Below the pieces are notes generated by a model that searched no databases, had not been told where the DNA came from, and saw only the letters and a list, made by a program, of their open reading frames with translations. A stretch of DNA of 46,269 nucleotides, from NCBI GenBank assembly GCA_944349735.1, contig CALVNM010000010.1, positions 1 to 46,269 on the forward strand, read 5' to 3'. The stretch is from an uncultured Clostridia bacterium (GTDB taxonomy: Bacteria; Bacillota; Clostridia; Christensenellales; DTU072). Positions 7,451 through 16,507 of this stretch are shown here, in pieces. Numbering within the stretch: position 1 is the first letter of the stretch; each line of letters opens with the position of its first letter. Position numbers and translations under genes: made by a program.

Positions 7451-9211
7451 TCAAAGAGTGAGTTTCTTATTGAGTTCGCGTATTCTCTCCGTATTGACCT
7501 TGACCACTTTGCGGTCGTAGGTGACGAGTCCGTTGATCTCGTCCTCGACGTCGCTTAACTGGGTGTAGACGGTGGCGGAGAGTCCTTCCGGGATGAGAGG
7601 GATGATCTCCCTTTCGATAAGCGCGTGATACGCGTTGTCGAAAGCGCCGAGATCGTTGAATTTTTTGTATCCGAAACTCTTGGATTTATTGAAAACGTGA
7701 CCTTCGACGCCTACGGAGTATCCGCCGAATTCGGATAGTACAACGACTCTTCCCCTTTCGTCACGACGCGGTATCGTAACGGGTCGGAAATAGATGTGGA
7801 GCGACTTGAAGTCGCCTCCGCCCTGATCGTGCCAGCCGCTCGCGTGGTCTATCGGACGCGTGGCGTCTATCGAGCGAACGAAGTCCGTGGCTTTCAAAGC
7901 GTCGAACTGTCCCCAGCTCTCGTTGAAAGGTACCCACACGGCGACGGATACGCAATTATAGAGCGTTTTTACGGTGCGTTCCGCGTCGATATAATACTCT
8001 TTCCGTCCGTCTGCATCTTGTCTTCCGCATGCGGCGTAATTAGTGTCTTTGATTGGAATGTGCAGGAAGCCGCGTATGCCGTTGAGTACGGTATTCGCGC
8101 CTTTGCCGCCGTTGATCATATCCTGCCATACTATCATTCCGAGCCTGTCGCAGTGATAATACCAGCGCAGGGGTTCGATCTTGATATGCTTGCGGAGCAT
8201 ATTGAAGCCCATGTATTTGGCAAGTTTGATGTCGAATATCATGGCTTCGTCCGAGGGGGGAGTGTACATTCCGTCGCTCCAATATCCCTGATCGAGCAGT
8301 CCGTTATGGAAGTACGGCTTATTGTTGAGCATAAGGCGCGGGATACCCTGCGCGTCTTTGCCGACCGAAAATTTACGCATACCGAAATAGGAGTATACCT
8401 TATCCTCTCCGAGCGTGATTTCCACGTTGTAGAGATGCGGATTTTCGGGGGTCCAGGGGGTGAAGCCTTCGAGCCTCACGGTACATTCGCCGTTCATGTC
8501 GGTCACGCCGCCCGAAACCGTGAATCCGTTGTCGGTGACCTTGACGGAGGCGTTCTGCCCGCTTACGGCGGGCAGTATGCGGAACCTGACTTCCTTTGCG
8601 TCGAAGTCGGGGGTGATATACAATTCTTTCACGTAGTTTGCGGGTACGGACTCGAGCCATACCGACTGCCATATCCCCGATTGCGGGGTATAGAATATAC
8701 CGCCGCGTTTGAGTTTCTGTTTGCCGCGGGACTGCGGCGCCGTGTCGGTAGGGTCCGTGACTTCGACCGTCAGCACATTTTCGCCCTCTCTGAGGGCGTC
8801 GGTTATATCCGAGGAAAAGGGGAAATATCCTCCGCGATGGCGGATGATTTCCTTACCGTTCACTTTGACCGAGGCGAGGTAATCCACCGCGCCGAAATTC
8901 AACAGTACTCTTCCTATATTAAATCCCTCGGGAAGTGTGAATACGCGTTTATAGTACAGTACGTCATCCGGTGTAACCACGCGTTCCACTCCGCTTAAAA
9001 TACATTCGGGCGAAAAAGGTACGAGTATTTTACCCTGATAGCCGTCGAAGGATTTGTTTTTGGGAAGTATCGCGTAATCCCACTCGCCGTTGAGGGGGAA
9101 GTAACTTCCGCGTTTGAGTTGAGGGCGCGGATATTCTGGAAGGGGACATTTAACGTCAACGTCTTTGCCGAAATCCGTGATAAGTCTGTCGAAATTCTGT
9201 CTGGAAGCCAT
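7451..9211 (-). CDS. Glycoside hydrolase family 2 (beta-galactosidase/glucuronidase/mannosidase type)
   Basis: A 586-residue protein without a signal peptide, so probably cytoplasmic. It shows the three standard GH2 parts: a jelly-roll sugar-binding domain (about 35-190, including LNGEWDYAILP), an Ig-like domain (about 195-300), and a TIM barrel (about 300-560). The acid/base is E431 in FNESWGQFD and the nucleophile is E494 in VLSEFGGYS. The start is ATG 9211: a GGGAGAGAG ribosome site and a promoter at 9243-9271 lie just upstream, which excludes the in-frame ATG at 9343. The sugar cannot be fixed from these motifs. It is shorter than LacZ-type enzymes, nearer the compact GH2 group. Confidence 0.9.
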   Translation of the reverse strand: MASRQNFDRLITDFGKDVDVKCPLPEYPRPQLKRGSYFPLNGEWDYAILPKNKSFDGYQGKILVPFSPECILSGVERVVTPDDVLYYKRVFTLPEGFNIGRVLLNFGAVDYLASVKVNGKEIIRHRGGYFPFSSDITDALREGENVLTVEVTDPTDTAPQSRGKQKLKRGGIFYTPQSGIWQSVWLESVPANYVKELYITPDFDAKEVRFRILPAVSGQNASVKVTDNGFTVSGGVTDMNGECTVRLEGFTPWTPENPHLYNVEITLGEDKVYSYFGMRKFSVGKDAQGIPRLMLNNKPYFHNGLLDQGYWSDGMYTPPSDEAMIFDIKLAKYMGFNMLRKHIKIEPLRWYYHCDRLGMIVWQDMINGGKGANTVLNGIRGFLHIPIKDTNYAACGRQDADGRKEYYIDAERTVKTLYNCVSVAVWVPFNESWGQFDALKATDFVRSIDATRPIDHASGWHDQGGGDFKSLHIYFRPVTIPRRDERGRVVVLSEFGGYSVGVEGHVFNKSKSFGYKKFNDLGAFDNAYHALIEREIIPLIPEGLSATVYTQLSDVEDEINGLVTYDRKVVKVNTERIRELNKKLTL

Positions 9212-9242
9212 ACATCTCTCTCCCGATGATTTATTCTTATAT

Positions 9243-9271
9243 ATGATACCAAAAAAACGCGGTTTTTGCAA
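9243..9271 (-). promoter_or_regulatory. Promoter of the GH2 gene
   Basis: On the minus strand TTGCAA (9271-9266), 17 bases, TATCAT (9248-9243). It is back-to-back with the queH promoter. Confidence 0.65.
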
Positions 9272-9289
9272 TACGTAACGCGTTAAACC

Positions 9290-9318
9290 TTGACACGGGG
9301 ACGGTTTGGCAATAGAAT
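9290..9318 (+). promoter_or_regulatory. Promoter of queH
   Basis: TTGACA (9290-9295), 17 bases, TAGAAT (9313-9318). The -10 box ends 6 bases before the ATG at 9325, so the transcript should start at or next to the start codon. Confidence 0.8.
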
Positions 9319-9324
9319 AGCGGT

Positions 9325-9918
9325 ATGAACGATTCCGCCGCATGCGATAAACTTATCGAGGAACTGGAAGCGGAGGGCAGACGCCCTAGACTGCTATTGC
9401 ATTGCTGTTGCGCGCCCTGCGCGAGCTATGTCCTCGAATATCTCGCGCCGCACTTCGACGTGACGGCGTTTTACTGTAATCCTAATATCACGCGCGCGGA
9501 AGAATATTATAAAAGGCGCGACGAACTCGTGCGGCTCTCTGCGATATACGGCGTTAAAGTAAAGGACGAAGGGTACGACGGAGAACTTTTTCTGTCGAGG
9601 ACGCGCGGACTCGAAAAGGAGCCGGAGAGGGGAAGACGGTGCAGGATATGTTTTTTCCTGCGTCTGGGGACGACTGCCAAGACAGCCGCTAAGGAAGGAT
9701 ACGATTATTTCGCCACCACGCTTACGTTAAGTCCTTTGAAAGACGCCGCCTTGATCAATTCGGTAGGCGACGAAATGTCCGAGATATTCGGGGTAAAGTA
9801 TCTGAGAAGCGATTTCAAGAAAAAGGACGGGTATAAGCGTTCGACGGAGCTTAGTAAGATATACGGACTTTACCGCCAGAATTACTGCGGTTGCGTTTAT
9901 TCCGAACGAAAGAATTGA
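9325..9918 (+). CDS. queH: Epoxyqueuosine reductase QueH
   Basis: A 197-residue protein of the DUF208/QueH family, which carries out the last step of queuosine synthesis, reduction of epoxyqueuosine in tRNA. The signature cysteines are present: CCCAPC at 27-32, CRIC in the middle, and C188-G-C190 at the C-terminus, enough for an iron-sulfur centre and a redox pair. No ribosome site precedes the ATG, and the promoter ends 6 bases before it, so translation may be leaderless. The first 22 residues are outside the conserved core. The next gene has its own promoter overlapping the queH stop. Confidence 0.92.
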   Translation: MNDSAACDKLIEELEAEGRRPRLLLHCCCAPCASYVLEYLAPHFDVTAFYCNPNITRAEEYYKRRDELVRLSAIYGVKVKDEGYDGELFLSRTRGLEKEPERGRRCRICFFLRLGTTAKTAAKEGYDYFATTLTLSPLKDAALINSVGDEMSEIFGVKYLRSDFKKKDGYKRSTELSKIYGLYRQNYCGCVYSERKN

Positions 9919-9943
9919 CTAAGCCGGATAAAACGGATATAAT
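9915..9943 (+). promoter_or_regulatory. Promoter of the glutamate-5-kinase-like gene
   Basis: TTGACT (9915-9920) overlaps the queH stop codon, followed by 17 bases and TATAAT (9938-9943). Confidence 0.85.
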
Positions 9944-9951
9944 CAAGTAGC

Positions 9952-9966
9952 GCGGAGAAACTCCGC
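9952..9966 (+). other. Small 5'-end hairpin in the kinase leader
   Basis: GCGGAG, AAA, CTCCGC forms a 6-base-pair stem at the predicted first bases of the transcript. It could protect the 5' end. No T-run follows. Confidence 0.45.
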
Positions 9967-9985
9967 CCGGAGGATTACTTAGGAT

Positions 9986-10813
9986 ATGACTGCGTTCGAC
10001 ATAGAATTGGTGGGCAAGATCGGGTCGATGGCGCTCATCGACAAGGCAAACAACGACATAGATTATAACGTCATCGCCCGCATAAGCAGGGAACTCAAGC
10101 CCGGATACATGTGGGTCACCTCGGGCGCGACCGAAATAGGCAGACTCGATTACATCCACCGCGTAGGCAACGAACTCAAGGGCGATTATGCCGACATCAA
10201 GACCGATTACGCGGCGCAGGGGCAGTCGATTTTGCTCGAGACCTACAGAAGATTCATGGACTCGAGGTATTCTCTTCGTCAGTTTCTCGTAGAGCATCAG
10301 CATTTCAACGATCCCATGAAGAGAGAGCATCTCAAAGCGGCGCTTCTGCGTTGTCCGCTCCAGGGAGCGATCCCGATCATAAATTACAACGATCCGGTAT
10401 GCTCCGAGGAAAACCGCAAGATGGAGATACAGGCTCTACGGAGTTGTCACTCCAAGGTAGTGGAGTGTATAGACAACGATGAGACCGCGAGCCAGATAGC
10501 ATGCCTCGTTAGACCTAAATATCTTCTCATATTATCCGGTCTCGACGGGATATATACCGACATACACAATGCGGATACTTTGGTAAGGCACATAACGGGC
10601 AGCACCGTGGAAGAAGTCATAGAAAATATAGAGTATTATCAGCATTATTGCGACGGTGCGAGCCGTCAGGGCGCGAACGGCGCGAGAGCGAAGCTGGAAT
10701 ACGTCAAGGATCCCGTAAGGCAGGGTACGACGGTACTCATCGCCAACAGCAAATACGGCATACGCGACGTACTGGAAGACCGCGTCCCGTACACGAAGAT
10801 AAGCGTGGGTTGA
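9986..10813 (+). CDS. Amino-acid-kinase family protein, glutamate 5-kinase-like
   Basis: A 275-residue protein with the amino-acid-kinase fold: VGKIGS near the N-terminus, VTSGATEIG (about 42-50), AAQGQSILLETY, IPIINYNDPV, the DNDE motif (about 170) and a GLDGIYTD segment. Order and spacing fit glutamate 5-kinase (ProB), which phosphorylates glutamate in proline synthesis. No C-terminal PUA domain is present, and no proA lies beside it. Several usual residues differ (IPIINYND instead of IPIINEND), so a changed substrate is possible. GGAGG lies 13 bases before the ATG, rather far; a nearer AGGA is only one base away. A terminator follows the stop. Confidence 0.72.
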   Translation: MTAFDIELVGKIGSMALIDKANNDIDYNVIARISRELKPGYMWVTSGATEIGRLDYIHRVGNELKGDYADIKTDYAAQGQSILLETYRRFMDSRYSLRQFLVEHQHFNDPMKREHLKAALLRCPLQGAIPIINYNDPVCSEENRKMEIQALRSCHSKVVECIDNDETASQIACLVRPKYLLILSGLDGIYTDIHNADTLVRHITGSTVEEVIENIEYYQHYCDGASRQGANGARAKLEYVKDPVRQGTTVLIANSKYGIRDVLEDRVPYTKISVG

Positions 10814-10830
10814 CGAGAAGCAAAGACGAG

Positions 10831-10859
10831 AAAAAGCGTTCCCGAAAAGGAACGTTTTT
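10831..10859. terminator. Bidirectional rho-independent terminator
   Basis: CGTTCC (10837-10842), loop CGAAAA, GGAACG (10849-10854), with five A on the left and five T on the right. It lies between the converging kinase and zinc-ribbon genes and can serve both. Confidence 0.85.
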
Positions 10860-10878
10860 CTTTTTCCGCCACGCGCAC

Positions 10879-11568
10879 TCAGACGTGGAATTTACGTTTC
10901 AATTCGTTTACGATGTGGCGCGCCTTGAAAATAACCGTAACCGCTATAGCGGAGACGCCTATGGAGAGCGTGACCGCCGACATGATGGGATTGGCGTGGC
11001 TGTCGGTGAGCATAACGATGAGGAACGGAAGCGCGCTCAGAAGTCCTATGGAGATAATGTTCAGAAGGTATCTGTCGGGATGCTTATAGTTGATGGCGAT
11101 AAATACGCATATCGCCAAGAGCGAGACGAGATAGACAGCGGGGAGTATGAATTCGAATATCACTATCGGTTCGGGAAGCACGCCGCTGAAAGTATAGACC
11201 ACCACCGACAGCAAGACGGCGTGCGCGGTTATTTTCTGAGGGAAGTAGCTTCCTCCCCTCAGCGTTATTCTTAGAAGGAGATACAGATACAGCATCAGGC
11301 TCGACACGACCCAGCAGATACGGGCGTGTCCGGTCAGCAAAGATTCGGTGAGTACGAATACCGCCGTGAATGCGAACCAGAAGAGCAGGTAAATCTTATC
11401 GAAAAGATTGCCCGACAGGAAAGGAAGTTTGCCGCGCTTGGGATAGGCGAGTTCGGTCTTTTTCATGTCCTCGCGCGTATTGCCCGCGTCTGAGAGTTTG
11501 GCGTGGCATAACGGGCATACTTCCGTTCGGGTGGAGATCTCCACCTGACAGTACGGGCATTTCAGCAT
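10879..11568 (-). CDS. Zinc-ribbon membrane protein (DUF6320-like)
   Basis: A 229-residue protein. C4-x2-C7 and C18-x2-C21 at the N-terminus form a rubredoxin-like zinc ribbon. After a polar linker come about six hydrophobic helices (from about residue 50 to 215) and a short basic end. The function is unknown. The start codon lies one base after the cysS stop, with no separate ribosome site, so translation is probably coupled to cysS. Its place behind cysE-cysS does not by itself imply a cysteine-related role. The DUF assignment is from memory of the pattern and is tentative. Confidence 0.7.
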   Translation of the reverse strand: MLKCPYCQVEISTRTEVCPLCHAKLSDAGNTREDMKKTELAYPKRGKLPFLSGNLFDKIYLLFWFAFTAVFVLTESLLTGHARICWVVSSLMLYLYLLLRITLRGGSYFPQKITAHAVLLSVVVYTFSGVLPEPIVIFEFILPAVYLVSLLAICVFIAINYKHPDRYLLNIISIGLLSALPFLIVMLTDSHANPIMSAVTLSIGVSAIAVTVIFKARHIVNELKRKFHV

Positions 11569-11569
11569 A

Positions 11570-12967
11570 TTATTTAACGGGGGTCACTTTTACGCCGTCG
11601 CGCGTGTCCAGCACGTTATATCCCTTCTTCGCTATTTCGGCGCGGATCTCGTCGGCGAGCGCATAGTCTTTACGGGCTTTCGCGTCGGCGCGCGCTTTGA
11701 CGAGCGCCGCGATCTCTTCGGGTATATCCTCGGATTCCTCTTTCTTCTCGGGCAGAGCCACTTTGTCCAAAGAGAGTCCGAATACCTTGTCGAATTCGAG
11801 CGCGAGATCGTATATATCCTTCGATACGGGTTCCTTGACTGCGGTGAAAAGTACGCCTAAAGCGAGAGGTACGTTGATGTCGTCCTCGATCGCGCGGCGG
11901 AAATCGTCGCGCAGTTTTTCTATGATCGCCTTATCCGTGCCCGAGGCGGCCGCCTTATGACGGGCGAGAGACTGAAGGAGCCTTTCTCTGCTCGTTTTCG
12001 CCGCGTCGAGTCCTTCGAAAGTGAAGTTCAGTTTCTTACGGTAGTGCGTGTTAAGGCAGAAGAAGCGGAAGTCTAGAGGGGAATAGCCTTTTTTCTCGAG
12101 ATCGGCTATGGTATAAGTATTGCCGAGGCTCTTGCTCATCTTGCCGTTATTCACTAGCATGAATTCGCCGTGCATCCAGAAGCGGACGCTCTGCTTGCCC
12201 GATAGAACTTCGTTCTGCGCTATTTCGTTCTCGTGGTGGATCGGAATGTGATCCACGCCGCCCGAGTGAATATCGAAGCATTCGCCGAGATATTTGCGGC
12301 TCATCGCCGAGCATTCGATATGCCAGCCGGGATAACCTTTGCCCCAGGGGCTGTCCCATTGCATGATGTGCAGGGGATCCGCCTTTTTCCAAAGCGCGAA
12401 GTCGGCGGGATGACGCTTCTCGTCGTTCACTTCGACGCGCGCGCCGGCAAGCTGATCTTCGAGGTTGGCGCGGCTCAGGCAACCGTATCTCGGGAATTTG
12501 GAAATGTCGAAATATATCCCGTCGGAAGTTTCGTAACTCACGCCGCCCGCTTCGAGCGCCTGTACATAGCCGATCATTTCGGGGATATGCTCGGTGGCTT
12601 TCGCTATTATTTCGGGTTTGGAGATATTGAGTTTATCGAGATCTTCGAAAAACACTTTGGTATATTGCTCAGCTATTTCCCAAGGAGTCTTGTTCTGCTC
12701 GCGGGAAGCTACCGCCATCTTGTCTTCTCCGTCGTCGGAGTCCGCCATGAGGTGGCCTACGTCCGTGATATTCATGACCCCTTTGATCTTGTACCCTTCG
12801 AATCGGAGAGTGCGGCGTATGAGATCCATGAAAATATACGTGCGCAGATTGCCTATATGGGCGTAATTGTATACGGTGGGACCGCAGGAATACATCGTGA
12901 CTGTATTTCCGTTGAGAGGTTTGAAATCTTCTTTCGTGCGCGTGAGCGTATTATAGAATTTAAGCAT
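11570..12967 (-). CDS. cysS: Cysteinyl-tRNA synthetase
   Basis: A 465-residue class I synthetase of the usual length. C28 in MYSCGPTVY is one of the zinc ligands that select cysteine. The HIGH-like motif is HIGN (37-40), and KMSKS is at 276-280 in NNGKMSKSLGN. The DALR-type anticodon-stem region fills the C-terminal part. It charges tRNA-Cys in the cytoplasm. It lies 48 bases after cysE on the same strand, as in many Bacillota, linking cysteine synthesis and use. The zinc-ribbon gene follows with a 1-base gap. Confidence 0.97.
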   Translation of the reverse strand: MLKFYNTLTRTKEDFKPLNGNTVTMYSCGPTVYNYAHIGNLRTYIFMDLIRRTLRFEGYKIKGVMNITDVGHLMADSDDGEDKMAVASREQNKTPWEIAEQYTKVFFEDLDKLNISKPEIIAKATEHIPEMIGYVQALEAGGVSYETSDGIYFDISKFPRYGCLSRANLEDQLAGARVEVNDEKRHPADFALWKKADPLHIMQWDSPWGKGYPGWHIECSAMSRKYLGECFDIHSGGVDHIPIHHENEIAQNEVLSGKQSVRFWMHGEFMLVNNGKMSKSLGNTYTIADLEKKGYSPLDFRFFCLNTHYRKKLNFTFEGLDAAKTSRERLLQSLARHKAAASGTDKAIIEKLRDDFRRAIEDDINVPLALGVLFTAVKEPVSKDIYDLALEFDKVFGLSLDKVALPEKKEESEDIPEEIAALVKARADAKARKDYALADEIRAEIAKKGYNVLDTRDGVKVTPVK

Positions 12968-13015
12968 ATTCTCCTCGTGCCGACCGAGCGTGAAGCTTAC
13001 GGAGCGGCGTGATCT

Positions 13016-13720
13016 TTATTTGTTTTCGGTATTGCGACCTTCGGCGGACGGCTTGCCCGCGTCTGGAGGTATTTCGTTGGAAATGGAGTATTTGCAGGCG
13101 TTTATGCCCAGTTTTTCCTCAAGGGTAATGATGCGTTTGTTGAGGCGCGCAAACTCCTCGAGTATCGGGTCGGGCAGCTTCTGGTCGAGGTCATTGTATT
13201 TTTCGCCGTACATGCGTACCACTCTTCCGGGAACGCCAACGATCGTGGAATGCGGGGGAACGTTCTTGAGTACCACCGAACCCGCGCCTACCTTGCTGTT
13301 GTCTCCGATCACGACCGGTCCCAGTATCTTGGCGCCCGCGCTTATCATAACGTTATTGCCTATGGTGGGGTGACGTTTACCGATGTCTTTGCCGGTGCCT
13401 CCGAGAGTTACGCCCTGATATATCGTGACGTTGTCTCCGATCTCGGTCGTTTCGCCGATCACCACGCCCGCGCCGTGGTCGATGAACAGTCCTTCGCCTA
13501 TGACCGCGCCGGGATGTATCTCGATACCCGTTTTGCGGCGGGCGCGCTGGCTTATGATGCGTGCGATGAGCCTGTGACCGCGCACGTGGAATTTATGCGC
13601 GATACGATAGTAAAAGAGCGCTTTGACGCCGGAATAGGTGAGGAAAACTTCCCATTTGGATTTCGCGGCAGGATCTTTGTCCATTGCCGCCTGTATATCT
13701 TTTTTAAGATGTTCGAACAT
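13016..13720 (-). CDS. cysE: Serine O-acetyltransferase
   Basis: A 234-residue protein with an N-terminal helical part (about 1-70) and a left-handed hexapeptide-repeat helix (about 70-180): HPGAVIGEGLFIDHGAGVVI, then GNNVMISAGAKILGPVVIGD. The catalytic DHG triplet and the EIGDNVTIYQGVTLGG segment are present. It acetylates serine as the first step of cysteine synthesis. It is the first gene of a cysE-cysS-zinc-ribbon unit. No ribosome site is visible before the ATG. The 85-base gap upstream is too short for a T-box leader. The C-terminal 40 residues are a charged tail. Confidence 0.95.
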   Translation of the reverse strand: MFEHLKKDIQAAMDKDPAAKSKWEVFLTYSGVKALFYYRIAHKFHVRGHRLIARIISQRARRKTGIEIHPGAVIGEGLFIDHGAGVVIGETTEIGDNVTIYQGVTLGGTGKDIGKRHPTIGNNVMISAGAKILGPVVIGDNSKVGAGSVVLKNVPPHSTIVGVPGRVVRMYGEKYNDLDQKLPDPILEEFARLNKRIITLEEKLGINACKYSISNEIPPDAGKPSAEGRNTENK

Positions 13721-13746
13721 ATGTCTTATAGGGTTATATTATGCGA

Positions 13747-13770
13747 GAATGAAGGCTTTTGCCTCCATTC
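13747..13770 (-). other. Stem-loop upstream of cysE
   Basis: Ten bases on each side pair with one mismatch around a TTTT loop (AAAA on the minus strand). It lies between the membrane-protein stop and cysE. No T-run follows on the minus strand, so it may be a weak terminator or a leader element. Confidence 0.4.
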
Positions 13771-13805
13771 CGCAACTGTTTACGTCTGTGTTGGGAGGGC
13801 TTGCG

Positions 13806-15224
13806 TCAGCGCCTCGGCAAAGTGGAATTTGTGGGCGAACGTGAACCTGCGCGCGCGACTTTGCCTTTGGTGTTTCTGAGAGCGCGGGGGTCTCCGGGCT
13901 GTCCCGCCTTGGTGGGACGGGTATGTCCGGCATAGGTGTGTTTCTTGTTGCCTTTCGGAACGTACGCTACGGTCTGCGCGGCGCGGTTACGGAAGATGAG
14001 AGGCAGTAAAGTGATGACGAACGGGATCGCAAGCAGGAACATATAGAGCATATTGAAGCATACCAATATGTTGCTGCCGTTGATGAAGTCGGTCCAATAG
14101 ACGGTAAAGTAATTGGAGAGCGCGGCGGACACGCTGTCGCCCGTAAGCTCGGTGAGATCGAGGAAGGCGGGACAGATGAAGGATAGCGCCATACAAATCA
14201 ATATCAGTATCGGGACGACGTGTACGCGCCTGGACGTGTAACTGAAGAGTCTTCCGATGTCGAATACCAATTCGATCACGCACAGCACCAGAGTAAGGAT
14301 GAGGAATACTATAGTGCCGTAAGTGGCTATGTGGCGTACTATATTCAGCGCGTTGTAATTGCCGTCCTCGTCTTTCTCGATGGCGATGTTGTTAGCTCTG
14401 TCACGCATGAAGCGCACGTAATACCAACTCGTACCCTGCATCGAATCGAGATTTTCGATGACGTCGATGCGGTTTTCGCTGAGCATGGGGGTGCGGAACC
14501 ATGCCTTGATGACGTCGAATACCGTAATGTTGATCGAAGTCATCTGAAGGTCTTCGTACAGCCATACCATATCGGGGATCTGGTGAGTGTCGGGATCCTC
14601 GTATTTTTCGCCCTGTGCGAGAGCTTCTGAGGGATATGCCCAGGTGCCGGAGGGCCAGTCGCCGTTATTGGGGACCTGGAAGTCGAGCTGTCCGGGACCG
14701 AGCTTGAAGTAGCCTATAGAAGTGAGCGACAGACGCACGTCGCCCGAGATGGTGTCTTCCGTGGAAGTGATGACGTCGGGCGAGAGGAATGCCGAGCAGA
14801 GCATTACGGCGAGGAGGGCTATGATGAGGATCATCATAACGAGAGGGCATGCCGCGCCGAAATAACGCGTCTTCTTGAAATAGGACTCGAAGTCGAAATT
14901 TACGTCTGAATAAGCGTCTACGTATTTGCCGAGCGATTTTTCGCGCCTTTCGCGCTGAAGAGAATTATAAGCGGCGTGCGATTGCATTTCCGCCGCGAGG
15001 ATATTGGGGTCGTAATCGCCGCGCTGGACTTTATCGAGTAGTTTTTTGTATTCCGCTCTGGTATTTTTGAGCTTGGCGCGCATATACGGCGAGTCTGACT
15101 CGCGCATATCCCACTTAAGCTCCTTTATTTTGCGTTGCAACAAGTCGACGAGTACCGCTTCGTCGCGTTCAGTCCAATGGGCGTTGAACATTTTTGAAGT
15201 AGTGAGAGGTGCTTGTTTTGCCAT
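13806..15224 (-). CDS. Unknown membrane protein with N-terminal coiled coil
   Basis: A 472-residue protein of no family I recognise. Residues about 15-110 are highly charged and helical (coiled-coil-like). A first membrane helix is at about 125-150, then a soluble domain of about 150 residues that should lie outside, with an aromatic DMVWLYEDLQMTSINITVFD stretch. Three more hydrophobic helices follow (about 300-430), and a basic Gly/Thr/Pro/Arg-rich tail of about 45 residues ends the protein. The start is ATG 15224, with AGGAGG six bases upstream; the promoter at 15281-15309 gives a leader of about 50 bases. It lies between ychF and cysE in the same direction but has its own promoter. Confidence 0.8.
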   Translation of the reverse strand: MAKQAPLTTSKMFNAHWTERDEAVLVDLLQRKIKELKWDMRESDSPYMRAKLKNTRAEYKKLLDKVQRGDYDPNILAAEMQSHAAYNSLQRERREKSLGKYVDAYSDVNFDFESYFKKTRYFGAACPLVMMILIIALLAVMLCSAFLSPDVITSTEDTISGDVRLSLTSIGYFKLGPGQLDFQVPNNGDWPSGTWAYPSEALAQGEKYEDPDTHQIPDMVWLYEDLQMTSINITVFDVIKAWFRTPMLSENRIDVIENLDSMQGTSWYYVRFMRDRANNIAIEKDEDGNYNALNIVRHIATYGTIVFLILTLVLCVIELVFDIGRLFSYTSRRVHVVPILILICMALSFICPAFLDLTELTGDSVSAALSNYFTVYWTDFINGSNILVCFNMLYMFLLAIPFVITLLPLIFRNRAAQTVAYVPKGNKKHTYAGHTRPTKAGQPGDPRALRNTKGKVARAGSRSPTNSTLPRR

Positions 15225-15246
15225 ATCGATCCTCCTGACGGCATAC

Positions 15247-15263
15247 GCGCGCGGCACGCGCGC
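15247..15263 (-). other. CG-alternating hairpin in the leader of the membrane protein gene
   Basis: GCGCGCG (15247-15253) pairs perfectly with CGCGCGC (15257-15263) around a 3-base loop. It sits between the transcription start and the ribosome site. Confidence 0.5.
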
Positions 15264-15280
15264 CACATATACGTATTTAC

Positions 15281-15309
15281 ATTATATATCGTGCGCGGGT
15301 AAATTTCAA
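15281..15309 (-). promoter_or_regulatory. Promoter of the unknown membrane protein gene
   Basis: On the minus strand TTGAAA (15309-15304), 17 bases, TATAAT (15286-15281). Confidence 0.82.
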
Positions 15310-15335
15310 GTGCTAATTATAAAAATGTCGTCGGC

Positions 15336-15381
15336 GGAAAAAATTGCCTGAAGCGTCCGCAAAAACGCGGACGCTTCAGGC
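15336..15381 (-). terminator. Rho-independent terminator after ychF
   Basis: A perfect 15-base-pair stem (15367-15381 with 15346-15360) and a 6-base loop are followed on the minus strand by AATTTTTT (15345-15338). It closes the mrnC-rlmB-sigH-ychF operon. Confidence 0.95.
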
Positions 15382-15403
15382 GTATATAACTCGTCCCGGT
15401 GCG

Positions 15404-16486
15404 TCACACGTTGAATCTGAACAGCACCACGTCGCCTTCGGCGAGAACGTAATCTTTGCCCTCGCTTCGGACCTTTCCTTTTTCCTTGGCGGCGTTGAAT
15501 GAGCCGCATTCGATGAGAGTGTCGTAATCCACTATCTCCGCGCGTATGAATCCGCGCTCGAAGTCGGAATGTATCTTACCCGCCGCCTGAGGCGCTTTAG
15601 TGCCGACGGGTATCGTCCACGCGCGAGTCTCTTTCTCTCCCGCGGTAAGGAAACTCATGAGACCGAGCAGACGGTAAGAGCTTTTGACTAGCTGGTCGAG
15701 TCCCGAATCCCCGATGCCGAGTTCCGCTTTGAAAAGCTCTCTCTCTTCGGGGTCGAGGGCGGCGAGTTCCGCTTCGGTCTGAGCGCACAGAACGATCACT
15801 TCGCTCCCTTCGCCGGCAGCGTATTCCCTGACTTCGCGTACCATTTCGTTGTCGGAGTCTCCTTCGGAAACGTTGGCGCAGTAGATGACTTTCTTGGAAG
15901 TGAGCAGGAATAGAGAATCTACGTAAGCCTGTTCGTCCTTATCGAGCCGCACGCTTCTGGCGGGCTTGCCTTCGGACAGAGCGTCGTATATTTTCTGCTG
16001 CAGTTCCAGTTCGTCGCGATACTTCTTTTCGCCGCTTTTCATTGCCGTTCTCGTTTTATCCATTCTTCGCGTCAGGGTATCCAAATCGGCAAGTACAAGT
16101 TCCAGATTTATTGTTTCTATATCTCTCACGGGAGATACGTCTCCGTCGACGTGGGTGATGTTCTCGTCGCGGAAACAACGTACGACGTGCACTATGGCGT
16201 CCACTTCGCGGATATGCGAAAGGAATTTGTTACCCAGTCCTTCGCCGTGGCTCGCGCCTTTGACCAGACCAGCGATGTCGACGAATTCGATCGTAGTGTA
16301 GACGATCTTCTTGCAGTTGTAGAGGGCGGCGAGCTTGGGCAGTCTTTCGTCCGGTACCTGTACCACGCCGACGTTCGGCTCTATCGTACAGAAGGGATAG
16401 TTGGCAACGTCCGCGCCGGCAGAAGTCAGCGCGTTGAAAAGGGTGCTTTTGCCCACGTTGGGCAGTCCTACGATTCCAAGTTTCAT
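15404..16486 (-). CDS. ychF: Redox-regulated ATPase YchF (Obg-like, OLA1 family)
   Basis: A 360-residue protein of normal length. The P-loop is [14 protein letters not shown] at the N-terminus; [20 protein letters not shown] is the switch II region of this family, and the C-terminal TGS-like domain ends in [15 protein letters not shown], nearly invariant in YchF. The protein hydrolyses ATP rather than GTP and binds ribosomes. It is the last gene of the operon: 21 bases after the sigma factor stop, then a strong terminator. Confidence 0.97.
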   Translation of the reverse strand: MKLGIVGLPNVGKSTLFNALTSAGADVANYPFCTIEPNVGVVQVPDERLPKLAALYNCKKIVYTTIEFVDIAGLVKGASHGEGLGNKFLSHIREVDAIVHVVRCFRDENITHVDGDVSPVRDIETINLELVLADLDTLTRRMDKTRTAMKSGEKKYRDELELQQKIYDALSEGKPARSVRLDKDEQAYVDSLFLLTSKKVIYCANVSEGDSDNEMVREVREYAAGEGSEVIVLCAQTEAELAALDPEERELFKAELGIGDSGLDQLVKSSYRLLGLMSFLTAGEKETRAWTIPVGTKAPQAAGKIHSDFERGFIRAEIVDYDTLIECGSFNAAKEKGKVRSEGKDYVLAEGDVVLFRFNV

Positions 16487-16507
16487 ATCGAGTCCTTCAG
16501 CCGGATG

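Noticed and set aside
9212..9343. N-terminal extension of the GH2 enzyme from ATG 9343
   Set aside because: It overlaps both the GH2 and queH promoters and the queH start; ATG 9211 has the ribosome site.
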